From the NCBI GenBank assembly GCA_948567375.1, contig OX419755.1:57299945-57363944 (forward strand): DNA of 64,000 nucleotides, given 5' to 3'. Under the pieces are notes generated by a model. The model had not been told where the DNA came from. It was given only the letters and a program-made list of their open reading frames with translations, and made no database searches. Positions 33,101 through 41,994 of this stretch are shown here, piece by piece (the stretch's first letter is position 1; each line of letters begins with the position of its first letter). Source of the DNA: Lunularia cruciata. Its lineage: Eukaryota; Streptophyta; Marchantiopsida; Lunulariales; Lunulariaceae. Both the position numbers and the translations under genes were made by a program.

Positions 33101-34948
33101 ATCTACATGAAGAAGGGTGTAGATTACATGGTGATTTTGGAAGACAAGGAGGTTCTCAAAGCTTTTGAGGAGCTCAAGCAATCCCTTGTTGTAGCTCCAA
33201 TTCTTGCTAAACCTGATTGGAGTAAGCCTTTCATCCTCTACACTGATGCTTCTAATGTAGCTATAGGATGCACTCTTAGTCAATTAGACCAAGATGGGCA
33301 TGATCATCCAATAGCTTATGCTAGTAGGCAGATGGTTTCAGCAGAGAAGAACTACTCTGTCACAGAGAGAGAAGGGTTGGCAGTGATCTTTGGTCTCAAG
33401 AAGTTTAGACACTACTTGATTGGAGGGAAAGCCACAATTGTCACGGATCACAAGGCTTTGAAGTACATCTTCAACAAGCCTAATGTTGAAGGGAGACTAG
33501 CAAGGTGGATGATACTCTTGTCTGAGTATGACTACACAATTGAGGATAGGCCAAGAAAGAAACATGCAAATGCTGATTTGTTATCTAGAGCCTATGATCA
33601 TGATGGAGATGAGCCAGTAGATGATTCCTTCCCGGATGAGGAGCTCATGACAATCTCAGTCACTCAAGAGATTCCAATGGAGTACAAGGAGATTGTGGAT
33701 TTTGTGACAAGAGGTAACTATCCAGAAGGGATGCATGCTAGGGAGAGGAAGGCCCTTGCAGCAAGATCTAGACCTTACACAATGGTGGAGGATATTCTTT
33801 TTCACCAAGGAGCAGATGGTCTACTTCGAAGAGCAGTGGGTAAGGAAGAGTCTATCCTACTCATAAAGGAGTTTCATGAAGGTTTAGTATGTGGAGGACA
33901 CTTTGCAGGAAAGGTGACTGCTTTCAAGATTCTAGATGCAGGTTACCATTGGAGAGGGATTTTCAAGGATTGTCTTGATTATTGCAAAACTTGTCATGTT
34001 TGTCAAGCTTTTGCTAGAAAGTCTACATCCACTCCACCACTTAGATCAATTCCATTGCTAGGACCTTTTGAGAAGTGGGGAATTGATTTTGTAGGACCTC
34101 TCAATAGAACCCCAAGGAACAATCGGTACATTGTGGTAGTTACTGATTACCTTACCAAGTGGGTTGAGGCTAGACCATTGAGGGACAAGAATGAAGATGA
34201 AGTGGGTAGATTTCTTTATGAACGCATTATCACTAGGTTTGGATGCCCTTTGGAGTTGGTTTCTGATAGAGGAGGAGAGTTTACAGGAAGCATTACTACA
34301 GCCATGCTACGACATTTCTCTATCACACATAGAGTAACTACATCCTATAAGCCAAATTCCAATGGCTTGGCAGAGAGAACCAATCAGACCTTGTGCATGA
34401 TGTTGGCCAAAGATGCAGAAATGGAGGGGGCTAAACATCATTGGGACAAGAGGATTCATGCAGTTTTGTGGGAGTATAGGACAACCATGAAGACTTCCAC
34501 TGGATATTCTCCATTCCAATTGGTGTATGGTATTGAGTCTACTTTACCTATTCACTTTGATCTTCCTACCTTCCAAAGCATTCATAGGAGATTGAAGAAA
34601 GCACAAGGAAGTGATGCAGGGAAGTCAAGGAAGGATCAACTCATGGAGTTGGAAGAGGCAAGAGCAGTTGCTATGGTTCGAGTGGAGCAAGCCCAAAGGA
34701 AACAAAAGGAGAGCTATGACAAGAGGCAAGGCAAGAAGAAGGTGGAGCCTTTCAAAGAAGGTGATTGGGTAATGTTGTTTGATTCCATTCGATTCAAGAG
34801 AGTGCAAAAGAAGTTTTTGCCTAAGTACTTTGGACCTTTCATAGTAGAGAAGGTGTGGGGCAATTACACCTATGATCTCAAGGAGTTGGGAGGAAGACAC
34901 TTTGATAGGATTAACCATGATAAGTTGAAGATGTACCATAGAAGGTAG
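30122..34948 (+). CDS. gag-pol: Gag-Pol polyprotein of OTA element 2 (1608 aa)
   Basis: The ATG at 30122 gives a single fused frame. Gag covers ~1-280, with nucleocapsid knuckle C282-C295 (CFGCGGRGHIQRNC). The protease loop is DGGSA with Asp502. Reverse transcriptase spans ~750-960 with catalytic FIDD at 891-894 (the usual YxDD as FIDD). RNase H has its first Asp at 1042, then EREGLAV, TDHKAL and ADLLSR. Integrase has an HHCC zinc domain (HEGLVCGGH ... CKTCHVC) and catalytic Asp1322, Asp1382 and Glu1418, exactly a D,D(35)E pattern. It ends in a GPF-type C-terminal domain without chromodomain. Gag and Pol in one frame without stop or shift means their ratio must be set by processing or splicing. 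Confidence 0.95.
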   Translation: MGKLPVFFGKDGEDVEAFVRDFKRACIGNNERRKNEWASLLPDFFEDATLTWYESEYQKRERREGEEESWETLTSALIENFLPDESYERLMSEVTFLKQGDGEKVRVYVERVEKLESRFRIVLRKGGDDVETTMIGIGAMLTKNFVGGLRPQIRSKVRYEKPSSKVEAIKIAIRMEESLEGDESDLVVKEVVHPPQGYKYGGTSDTLVTRVAPQVVVAPILAPPPKDPLQTITEQLADLKINVVQLWEKREVDQNVGRGPRSYGNYPYRGGQPANNFNDRNCFGCGGRGHIQRNCPNSTYHGGRGYEGANRGKEGGSETQVAPNPNKGKGIASIDVVESKYEKGECSNSKGLNLELLAQEKKRARFAEDVHSSQGFTSSKDTPMSTRSTRTSTPSTTKTPRKKLGMEDFLISKQQWNYNVLEDVGSHKANITVGQLIALNPTLRKELRGGLSSTRSKKKKKAKVPVSMGVVDAKPAPWEACEYASKIDVRVNGHNIKDALVDGGSAVNAMSERLMKKLGMIPSRPSTFVVSMANKQQVRPVGVMDKVVVSVMGVQNLMTFQVLKDSSYDLLLGRPWLRAARTTDRWHKGYLRIGPSNHRVTVPVTNTTNTSHSDTPSSNYWESDSEEGASGVDTSTEEETSTEEDESESDSDVYPLCAMDFAPKPEVLKDPDKSPLTLEEVERRLSTLKYGPNVTKEEKVRFEEIFRKFIHVFAFSYKDLKEVTLEEHKIEVESHARPIRQKQRRISPPISLVVKEEIDKLKEAGFIFEVENSEWVSPIVIVKKKNGKLRVCVDYKKLNAVTKKDYYPLPFIDEILEEVAGHERYSFGDGYSGYNQIKIAPEHQHLTTFTTPWGTYAFKVMPFGLCNAPATFQRFMNKVFEPFIGKFVRDFIDDFCVYGSKEEHFEHLIKVLQRLDEANASLNPEKCIFGCEEGLLLGHIISKDGIAVDPEKVRKISDLPSPSSLTKLRQFLGMVGYYRRFIFSFSNKAYALTIYMKKGVDYMVILEDKEVLKAFEELKQSLVVAPILAKPDWSKPFILYTDASNVAIGCTLSQLDQDGHDHPIAYASRQMVSAEKNYSVTEREGLAVIFGLKKFRHYLIGGKATIVTDHKALKYIFNKPNVEGRLARWMILLSEYDYTIEDRPRKKHANADLLSRAYDHDGDEPVDDSFPDEELMTISVTQEIPMEYKEIVDFVTRGNYPEGMHARERKALAARSRPYTMVEDILFHQGADGLLRRAVGKEESILLIKEFHEGLVCGGHFAGKVTAFKILDAGYHWRGIFKDCLDYCKTCHVCQAFARKSTSTPPLRSIPLLGPFEKWGIDFVGPLNRTPRNNRYIVVVTDYLTKWVEARPLRDKNEDEVGRFLYERIITRFGCPLELVSDRGGEFTGSITTAMLRHFSITHRVTTSYKPNSNGLAERTNQTLCMMLAKDAEMEGAKHHWDKRIHAVLWEYRTTMKTSTGYSPFQLVYGIESTLPIHFDLPTFQSIHRRLKKAQGSDAGKSRKDQLMELEEARAVAMVRVEQAQRKQKESYDKRQGKKKVEPFKEGDWVMLFDSIRFKRVQKKFLPKYFGPFIVEKVWGNYTYDLKELGGRHFDRINHDKLKMYHRR

Positions 34949-34983
34949 AGAGACCTTCACTTTGAGGACAAAGTGAAAACTTA

Positions 34984-34996
34984 GTCCGGGGGTAAA
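34984..34996 (+). promoter_or_regulatory. Polypurine tract of OTA element 2
   Basis: GTCCGGGGGTAAA directly before the 3' LTR. Confidence 0.7.
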
Positions 34997-35675
34997 TGTA
35001 ACACCCATTTGTGCATGTGTGTGGTATTGTGATATTTAGCTTGGTATTACAAGTACTTAAGAGATATTATTTATATAGAGATAAAGGATGGTTCTATATT
35101 AGTCATGGTTAGCTAAAGTTAGTCATAGCTAAGATAGATGGGACCTTACTTTAGAGGAAGTAGAAAAGATGAGCACCACTATTTTGGATTTTAGTGTGTT
35201 GACTTGGTATTATTCCTAGGTGTTTGGCTTTGGGGAAAGAGTTGAGAACTCTTGGGCCCGCAAGCTTTTTTGTTTTGGATTCTTCTTTAGTCCAAGGATA
35301 GCCCATGTGAAGGAATCCTTGCTTTAGTGGTTGGGTCAAGATAAGGGGAATATGCCCATGTGAATGGATATTCCTTTCTACTTTTTGACTTTACTTGACT
35401 TTTAGTCTAGTAACTTGAGTTACTACGGTAATTAGTAACTTTGGTACGTAACTATTTCACAAGTATATAAACAAGGAGTGAGGAGGTACTCATCATCCTT
35501 TCATTTGCAACTATCTCTCTCTCATTGAGTTCTCTAGTGAGCAATGTCTTGAGTCTTGGAGTGTTAGCCTTGGAGGAGTATGATGGAGTTGGGGTTCCTT
35601 GCCTTCTTAGTCCATGGTGCGCTACCATAATAGCCATCAGAGGTTCATCCTGAGTGAGAGACAGGCCGGCTCACA
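34997..35675 (+). repeat. 3' LTR of OTA element 2
   Basis: 679 bp. It differs from the 5' LTR at CAAGCTTTTTTG versus CAAGCCTTTTTG (about 35262), a variant it shares with the 5' LTR of element 1. Confidence 0.95.
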
Positions 35676-37063
35676 GGACAAGTCGACTGCATCTCCTTCT
35701 TCTTCTGCTCCAACTTCACCAACAACGGGCACACTACCTCTTGCAGGTACTCCACTCCATTACGGGCAACTTCTTCCTCCCACGGAGTGGTCTCTCTTCT
35801 CTCCTTGTGTTCTCCCAATACTCGCCTTCTTCTCTGGAGTCGTCGTATCAAGATTGATGCCTCGCTGCCCGAGCTTTCTTCTACCTCTGTCTTCACTCGA
35901 CTTAGTCCCGCCTCACACTTTGCCTTACGTTGCAAGTGAACTCCTCTCTGCACTGCGATCTTCTTCTCCTCTAGCACCGGTACTTTGTCTTCCAGCGCTG
36001 TATTGTCTTTGGCTTCTACCTCGGCTTGTACTTCTTCTTCGTATTCTTCAGCCATTGGCACCGAGGTCATCTCTCCACCGTCCTCACTATCACTGCTCAT
36101 ATCCCCGCTTTGCAGTGTCAGCTCAGGTTCCTCCTCATGCTCTGAGTCCTCCGTCTTGAGCTCGGCCTCGCCTTCTGAGTCTTCATCTTCTGACTCAATT
36201 ACCACCATTCCTCGCCTCGGGTTACTTTGCTGCATCTTCCGAGGTTTCTTGTTTTCTTTGGCTTCTGCTTGCCGAGTCCTCTTCTTTGTCGGGGTACTTA
36301 CTACGACCTCCACGTTTTTCCTTGTCTTTGTGTAGTAATCGTCCATGCTCCGGATTTGCAAAATGTATTGCTGCTCCTCGACATCGACCTCCTTTTGCAC
36401 ATCCGGATGGAAGTGCGACACCATCCGATTCCGCTCCGCCGAGTTCAGCAAATTGAGCCAAAGGTAGAAATGCGCTGCAAACGGCACAATGTAATGTGGA
36501 GGTGACTTATCCCACAGATTCCACACCATCTGCCTCGTTCTCCCGTGAAAACACCTCGCCCAATTAATTGGTTCTCCTGCAAACAATTTGTGAAAGAACA
36601 CCGCTTGGTGTTTCATCACATATGTTGTTCTCTCCGGCTTCAGGATTGCCATCAAAGCACTCACAATTCCTCTCTTGACAGGGTCTTTGTAACCTTCTAC
36701 CTTGTACCCATTCTTCGTTCTCTTCGACGAGAAGGCATCTCTCACCTCCTGAGTTTCTTGGGCTATCTCTCCTTTCCCCAAGAACGTGGCTCCCTGCTCC
36801 GAGCCTGCCTCCTTCCCAAGTACCAATCTCCAATCCGACTCTATCTAGCGAGCCGGATTTCCTCTCTTCCTTTCTTCCTCAGGTCCATCGAGACACTTAC
36901 TCTCAATGATTTCTGTCATGAATCCTGGAAAACTTACGTTCCAATTCCATGCCAGAAATGTGATCCAAAGTCAGCTCAAGACTTTGATCCTCGCTACTAC
37001 ATCTAATCTCCAAATTGCATGATTTCTCACTGTGAATTCGGAGTTCCTCTTCCCTCCTCCCAT
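35676..37063 (-). pseudogene. Coiled-coil protein ORF, copy 2, N-terminal part
   Basis: The ATG at 37063 (MGGGKRNSEFTV) opens the frame, which has two stops in the first ~80 codons (one in KVLS-stop-LW, one in NPAR-stop-IE) and is then open to 35676. Features: an aromatic-rich domain (INWARCFHGRTRQMVWNLW, PPHYIVPFAAHFYLWLNLL), a basic patch (TPTKKRTRQ), long acidic stretches, then heptads up to the insertion point. The full pre-insertion ORF would be about 811 codons. The role is unknown; it may be structural, gag-like. Confidence 0.72.
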
Positions 37064-37614
37064 CTCTTCTGCTTTCTCACTTTCTCTCGATTTCACTCTC
37101 ACAACTTCTCCCTTGTGCACTAACACGAGCCCAACTCTATTTCCCTTTCCTCAATCACCTGCAAGATGACTCCTCAACGGCAAAGGAAAATTGCTCGACA
37201 TTTTGTCGTTGCAGTTTCAATTTTTATAGAGTTGCACTTCTTTGTCTTCCATCACTTCGAGTTTCTACCAAGAAATCCCACCTCCGGCATGCACCTGTCA
37301 CTGTCAATCAACCTTTGCGCGTATGAGCCGCCAGTTTTGAAACAGCCCCTTCTTGAATTTCTGGCCCCAACGAAAGGTTGTTAGATTGTCTTCGCCTCGG
37401 GTTGAGCTCCCCCCGATCTAAAGACAATTTACTTCGTAATGTATGCTGATAGGGAATTTCCGAGTACTTTGCCTTATGACCCGAAGTCACTTTACTTTGG
37501 CTTTCAACCCGAAGACTCTTTTCTTTGCCTTCTTTGGCCATAGAGGCGCAATCTGACTTCTCTATACACTTCTTCTCCTTTATTCTGAAAAAAACAAAAA
37601 ATGTGGGCACCACA
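37064..37614 (-). other. 5' non-coding part of coiled-coil copy 2
   Basis: 550 bp between the element end and the ATG at 37063. It starts TGTGGTGCCC followed by a T-rich run. I recognise no primer-binding site or repeat of the opposite end. Confidence 0.55.
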
Positions 37615-37619
37615 ATATC

Positions 37620-40325
37620 CTCCAATGTACGATTTGCACGTTTGGTTTGTCCATCAGTTTGAGGATGAGAGGCCGTGGACAAAGCAAGCTTGGTGCCGAG
37701 TATCTGAAAGAGTGCTTGCCAAAACTTTCTGGTAAATTGAGGATCACAGTTAGAGATGAGTACACATGGCATCTCATGATGCTTAAAGACATTGTTAAAG
37801 TAGATTTGTGCTAAGGTTGGAGCATCCACGGTATCACAAGTAAGTGCTAAGTGGATTTGCTTACTAAGCTTATCCACAAATACCACAATGGCGGTGTGTC
37901 CTTGTTTTGTCTTTGGCAAGGATGTGATGAGATCCAAGCTCACATGCTCCCAGCGAGCAGATGGAATGGCAAGCGGTTGAAGGAGTCCACTCGGCTTCTG
38001 GTTACTGGCCTTGTTACGTTGGCAGCTCTCACACGATCTGACAAATTCTCTAACATCTCGTGTCATGTTGGGCTACCACCATTGACGTTGGAGTGTACCC
38101 AAGGTCTTGTCCACACCCATGTGACTAGTGATGGGTAAATCAAGGGCTTCTTGAAGGCGCACAAGTCGAAGATCACCTTTGGTTGGAACATAGATCCGGT
38201 CCGCATGGAATAGAAGGCCTTCCTTGAAGGAGAAGGTGTTGTACTCCTTGTCACTTGTTGTTATACAACCATGTACCATTTGGAAGAAGGGATCTTGTTG
38301 TAGAGCTAACCAAAACTTGTTATGGATCTTGGGGTCAATTGACACCGTCGTAATTGCTGCTACGATGAGAGGAAGAGACTTCAAATCAGGTCGTCGTGAC
38401 AGAGCATCAGGGATGATATGGAACCAACCTGGTTTGTACTCAAGTTTGATGTCAAACAATTGAAGTTGCTCTTCACATTGATGATGTCGACTCTTCATGT
38501 GCTCCAGGTGTAAGGTTTGCAACAATGGCTTGTGATCAGTTTGCATGATCACTTGTTTCCCCAAGAGATAATGCCTCCATACCTTGGTGGCATATACCAT
38601 TGCAAGTTGTTCCCGATCTTGAGCAGAGTAATTTCTTTCAATTATATTTAGTCGGCGAGACACAAAGGCAATGGGATGTAGTCCATCTGGAAATTCTTGT
38701 TGCAACACAACTCCAATTGCAAAGTTAGAAGCATCAAAATCAACCACACAAGGTAGTTGAGGATCATATGGTTGAAGAATGGGTCTTGAAGACACCATAT
38801 TTTTCAACTTTTGGAATACTTCTTCATGTTTGGTGTTCCACTGGAAGCTCGAGTTTTTTCCCAAGAGGTCAGTCAATGGTGCAGCCACATGAGCATAATA
38901 GTGGATGAACCGCCGGTAAAAACTAGCCAATCCATTGAATGCCCGTATTTCTGTAGCATCCTTTGGGGTAGGCCAATTAGTAATGGCCTTGATCTTCTCT
39001 TCTTCCATCTTGATCCTCTCTAATGAGATCTTATGACCCAAGAAGGTAACCTCCTTCTGCCAAAAAGCACACTTCAACTTTTTACAGTAAAATTTCCATT
39101 GTTGTAGTTGTCTTAGGACTTCCCGCACATGATTCACGTGTTTTGCTCCTATCTTGCTACAGATTAAGATATCATCCAAGAACAAGACCACTGACCAATC
39201 CAATAGTCCATCCAACACCCGATGCAGCTGATCCATGAAGACTATTGGGGCATTAGTGAGTCCAAAAGGTAGAACTCTCCACTCAAAATGCCCATACCTT
39301 GTGCGAAAAGTAGTCTTTTGCACATCCTCTCTATCAATCGGAATTTGCCAATAGCCGCTACAAAGATCCAACTTGGAAAAGTAACGTGCTCCACTTAGTT
39401 GATCAAGTAAGTCATCGATCCGAGGCAAGGGATATGCATTCTTCACGGTTTGCTTATTGAGCTCACAATAACCAATATAGAAACAAAGTCCTCCATCCTT
39501 CTTTGGAACAAATAGTATTGGTGCTCCCCAAGGAGAGATACTATGTTGTATGAAGTCCTTCTCCAACAACTTTGTAAGTGTTGTTCGCAACTCCTCCAAC
39601 TTCTTTGGTGAGAGCCGATAGATTGGTCTACTCACTGGAGTACTCCTTGGCAATAACTTGATCTTGAAGGGCATACCTCGATCAGAGGGTAATCCCTTTG
39701 GCAGATCATCCGGAAACACGTCCACAAACTCCTTAACTATCCGATCAACCATTACTTGATGAGGCTCTTGGTCCTCCATAGATTGGTCTTGTGTAATCGG
39801 CTTGATCCACACCACGAATACAGACTTATCTTCCTCTAAAGCTTGCTTTATGGCTGCTTTACTAACAAACTTCTCTTCTAGGGACTCATCTCTCTTCCAA
39901 GCTTGCTCCATGGTTGCCTTCTTGGAAAACTTCCCATCTTGGGACTCCACTTCCTTCAAGGTTTGCTCTATGGCTACCTTCTCATCAAACTTCCCATCTT
40001 GGGCCTGACTATTCTTAGGTGTCTTACTCAGAGGTGCCAGACAATCTAATCAGAAATTCCTACCTTGGTGTTGGACTTGAATTTGGCGTCGGGTCCAATT
40101 GAATTGAACCTTATGACATTCAAGCCAAGGTAGACCCAAAATGATATCATAGTGTAGAGGTGCCACTACAAACCTCATACACTCTAAATACTCCTTCCCA
40201 ATCTTGAAGGTAACAGGATGCGAGGTGCGGAATGCAGAATCCTTTCTACCATCTGCCATCATCAAACTACTTCCAATTACTGGCTTGATAGGAATACCCA
40301 ATTCCTTTGCTACTTGCATAGACAT
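37620..40325 (-). pseudogene. pol: Chromovirus pol (PR-RT-RNaseH-INT)
   Basis: In frame with gag on the minus strand. Protease end (YDIILGLPWL), stop near 40050, a linker with three 20-residue repeats, reverse transcriptase (VPKKDGG, YFSKLDLCSGYWQIP, VLPFGLTNAP, active site FLDDIL), RNase H (VDFDASN, TDHKPLLQ, IPDALSRRP), a stop at 38073 (WW-stop-PNM), then the integrase zinc domain (CESCQRNK) and core (LDLITSLP, SNCDPQF, DGQTKRANRTLED). The third catalytic acid of the integrase is Lys instead of Glu. Cut at 37619 by coiled-coil copy 2. Confidence 0.9.
39841..40020 (-). repeat. Three tandem 60-bp repeats in the chromovirus protease-RT linker
   Basis: Units begin at 39841, 39901 and 39961 (plus-strand GCTTGCT.. 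/ GTTTGCT..). Each encodes about 20 residues of the type SQDGKFxxKxxxEQ. The period is a multiple of three, so the frame is kept. Confidence 0.75.
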
Positions 40326-40340
40326 GCAATTCTCTGAACT

Positions 40341-41375
40341 TCAAGAATCAACCAAAATCCTACAACCCCGATTAGATATCATACCTTGCAAGTGAAGCAG
40401 ACTTGCATAGGTCGAGCCTTCAATCCCATTGGAACTAATCAAGCTCCCAATAGGTGGCTCAAAATCTCCTACTAGGATTCCTTTGTTTCCCTGATCATTC
40501 CACTCCACAACCTCCACTTGGGCAACTTGTTGAGGTCGTCCATTCTTGAGTGGACATTCAACAATGCGATGCCCCAATTGGCGACAATAAAAACAACCAC
40601 CATTTTGTCGCAATTTCTCTTTGTCCGCCATGCCCAATGGTCTTTGTTGAATTGCATCAATCTCCATTGGTGCTGGCTCCTCCACTTGTGTGTAGTGTAT
40701 TGGTAGGCTTTGTGGAGGTCAAGGTCAAGACCAAGTTGTTGCCACCAAGGAATCAAAATGTTCGGCCACCCGCATGGCTTCCTCCAAGTGTTGTGGCTCT
40801 CGCATGGTTACCTCTAATTTGGTTCTTGCCTTCAAGCCCCTCACAAATCGATCCAGAGCTTCACCTTCCAAAATATCTGGAATTTGCATGATGGTGTTTT
40901 GGAACTACGTGATGTAACTTCTTATAGAGCCAATCTGTTTCAACTCTGCCAACTTATCCCGTGCAGCTCGTGTGGCATTTATAGCTTAGAACTAACTGAT
41001 TATTGCGCTCTTGAATTCCGCCCATGTCAAGATCGGTGCAACCATTTGTCATTTGGCTTGCTCCACTCGGAATCTCCACCATAGCTATGCTACTCCATCC
41101 AATTTGCTAGAAGCCAAGAGAATCTGTTTTTGCTCATCTTGTAGATTGGTAGCTTCAAAATAACGTCCACAATCAAACACAAAATTCTCCACTGCACCCG
41201 GGAGATTCTTGCCTTCAAATACCTTGGGTTTAGGGAATCAAATGTGATCTTCTCCATCTTGAACTGGCGCTCTGTCTATCTGTTCTCGTTGTTGCTGGTC
41301 TCGTTCATCCAACAATCGAGTAAGATGCTTGATTTGTTGTTGCATTGCAAGGATAACATCCGGTATTGCCGCCAT
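40341..41375 (-). pseudogene. gag: Chromovirus gag with CCHC knuckle
   Basis: The ATG at 41375 (MAAIPDVILAMQQQ) is in the same frame as pol. Several in-frame stops, a gag capsid-like region, then the nucleocapsid knuckle CFYCRQLGHRIVEC and the protease start ILVDS, where the next codon is TGA in place of the active-site Gly (40341-40343). Confidence 0.8.
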
Positions 41376-41630
41376 CGCTACCGCTCTATTCCACCACCCT
41401 CAATTTATCTAGTTGATTAACACATAGATACAACACGTCCACCGTTCTCCATAAGTTACCATTGGAAGTATCAAGGGTTCCTCTAAGACGGTGATCATAT
41501 GTAGAAAATCCTGCCCAAAGCGCAAGGTGATAAATTGTGTGAAACGATGCTTTGGTAATATCTAGACATGAAAGTCCCAATGGTTTGGTGGAAGTGGATT
41601 TGGTGGTCCATAAATTCCATCCATCCTATT

Positions 41631-41645
41631 CCTGCTCTGATACCA
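41631..41645 (-). promoter_or_regulatory. Primer-binding site, initiator-Met tRNA
   Basis: On the minus strand TGGTATCAGAGCAGG follows the 5' LTR by one base; TGGTATCAGAGC is the standard complement of plant initiator-Met tRNA. Confidence 0.92.
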
Positions 41646-41646
41646 A

Positions 41647-41989
41647 TGTAAAAGACCAAAATTAAGGAGAGAAATAGGAGAATGAAAACTCACATTGGGA
41701 CACTTGAATGAAAGAAAACTCCAAATGTCTAGCATGAGCTTCGGCCTTGGTATTTATAGGTAGCATACAAGACCCTTGAAGCTTCTCAAGAAGCTTCCTT
41801 CTAGAAGCCGCCTACTTGGCGTGCAAGCTAAGCTAGTTAGAAGCTTCCTTCTAGAAGCTACCTACTTAGGGCACAAGTTAACTAGTTGGGAAGCTTCCCA
41901 AGAAGCTTCTAGAATATTCTAGGCTATTTTGTCTTATTCTCTACTTTGTAAGCCCGACTAACTTCATCGCTAAACTCCATATTGTTATA
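41647..41989 (-). repeat. 5' LTR of the chromovirus
   Basis: 343 bp, shorter than the 3' LTR by loss of some GAAGCTTC repeats; ends ATTGTTATA (one change from TTACA). It contains a perfect four-unit GAAnnTTCnnGAAnnTTC at 41902-41919 and the minus-strand TATA box near 41749-41760. Confidence 0.9.
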
Positions 41990-41994
41990 GATAT

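Larger units (their letters stand above)
27875..35675 (+). mobile_element. OTA Ty3 element 2, young and apparently intact (7801 bp)
   Basis: LTRs 27875-28553 and 34997-35675 (679 bp each, one or two differences by eye), primer site 28558-28575, ORF1 29414-29887, one uninterrupted gag-pol frame 30122-34948, polypurine tract to 34996, and a GGAC duplication. It is the only element here with no visible coding defect, so it is the best candidate for a recently mobile, possibly still competent, copy. Confidence 0.96.
26030..37614 (-). mobile_element. Coiled-coil element copy 2 with defined ends, interrupted by OTA element 2
   Basis: Ends are fixed by the ATATC duplication inside a known gene. On the coding (minus) strand it starts TGTGGTGCCCACA and ends GGGTTGTCACA. 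The termini form only a short imperfect inverted repeat. Without the 7801-bp OTA insert and its 4-bp duplication it is about 3.78 kb. I found no pair of direct LTRs inside it, and no reverse transcriptase, integrase or transposase. TG...CA ends and a 5-bp duplication point to insertion by a retroviral-type integrase. It could be a giant solo LTR bearing an ORF, a non-autonomous Ginger-like DNA element, or something else. Confidence 0.8.
24840..41989 (-). mobile_element. Chromodomain Ty3 element (chromovirus) with heat-shock-like LTRs, minus strand
   Basis: LTRs 41647-41989 (5') and 24840-25253 (3'), initiator-Met primer site, gag-pol in one frame on the minus strand and a chromodomain at the end. 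It is interrupted within integrase by coiled-coil copy 2 (26030-37614). Own length without the insert is about 5.6 kb. Several amber/opal codons and a shift make it inactive. Target duplication GATAT. Confidence 0.93.
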
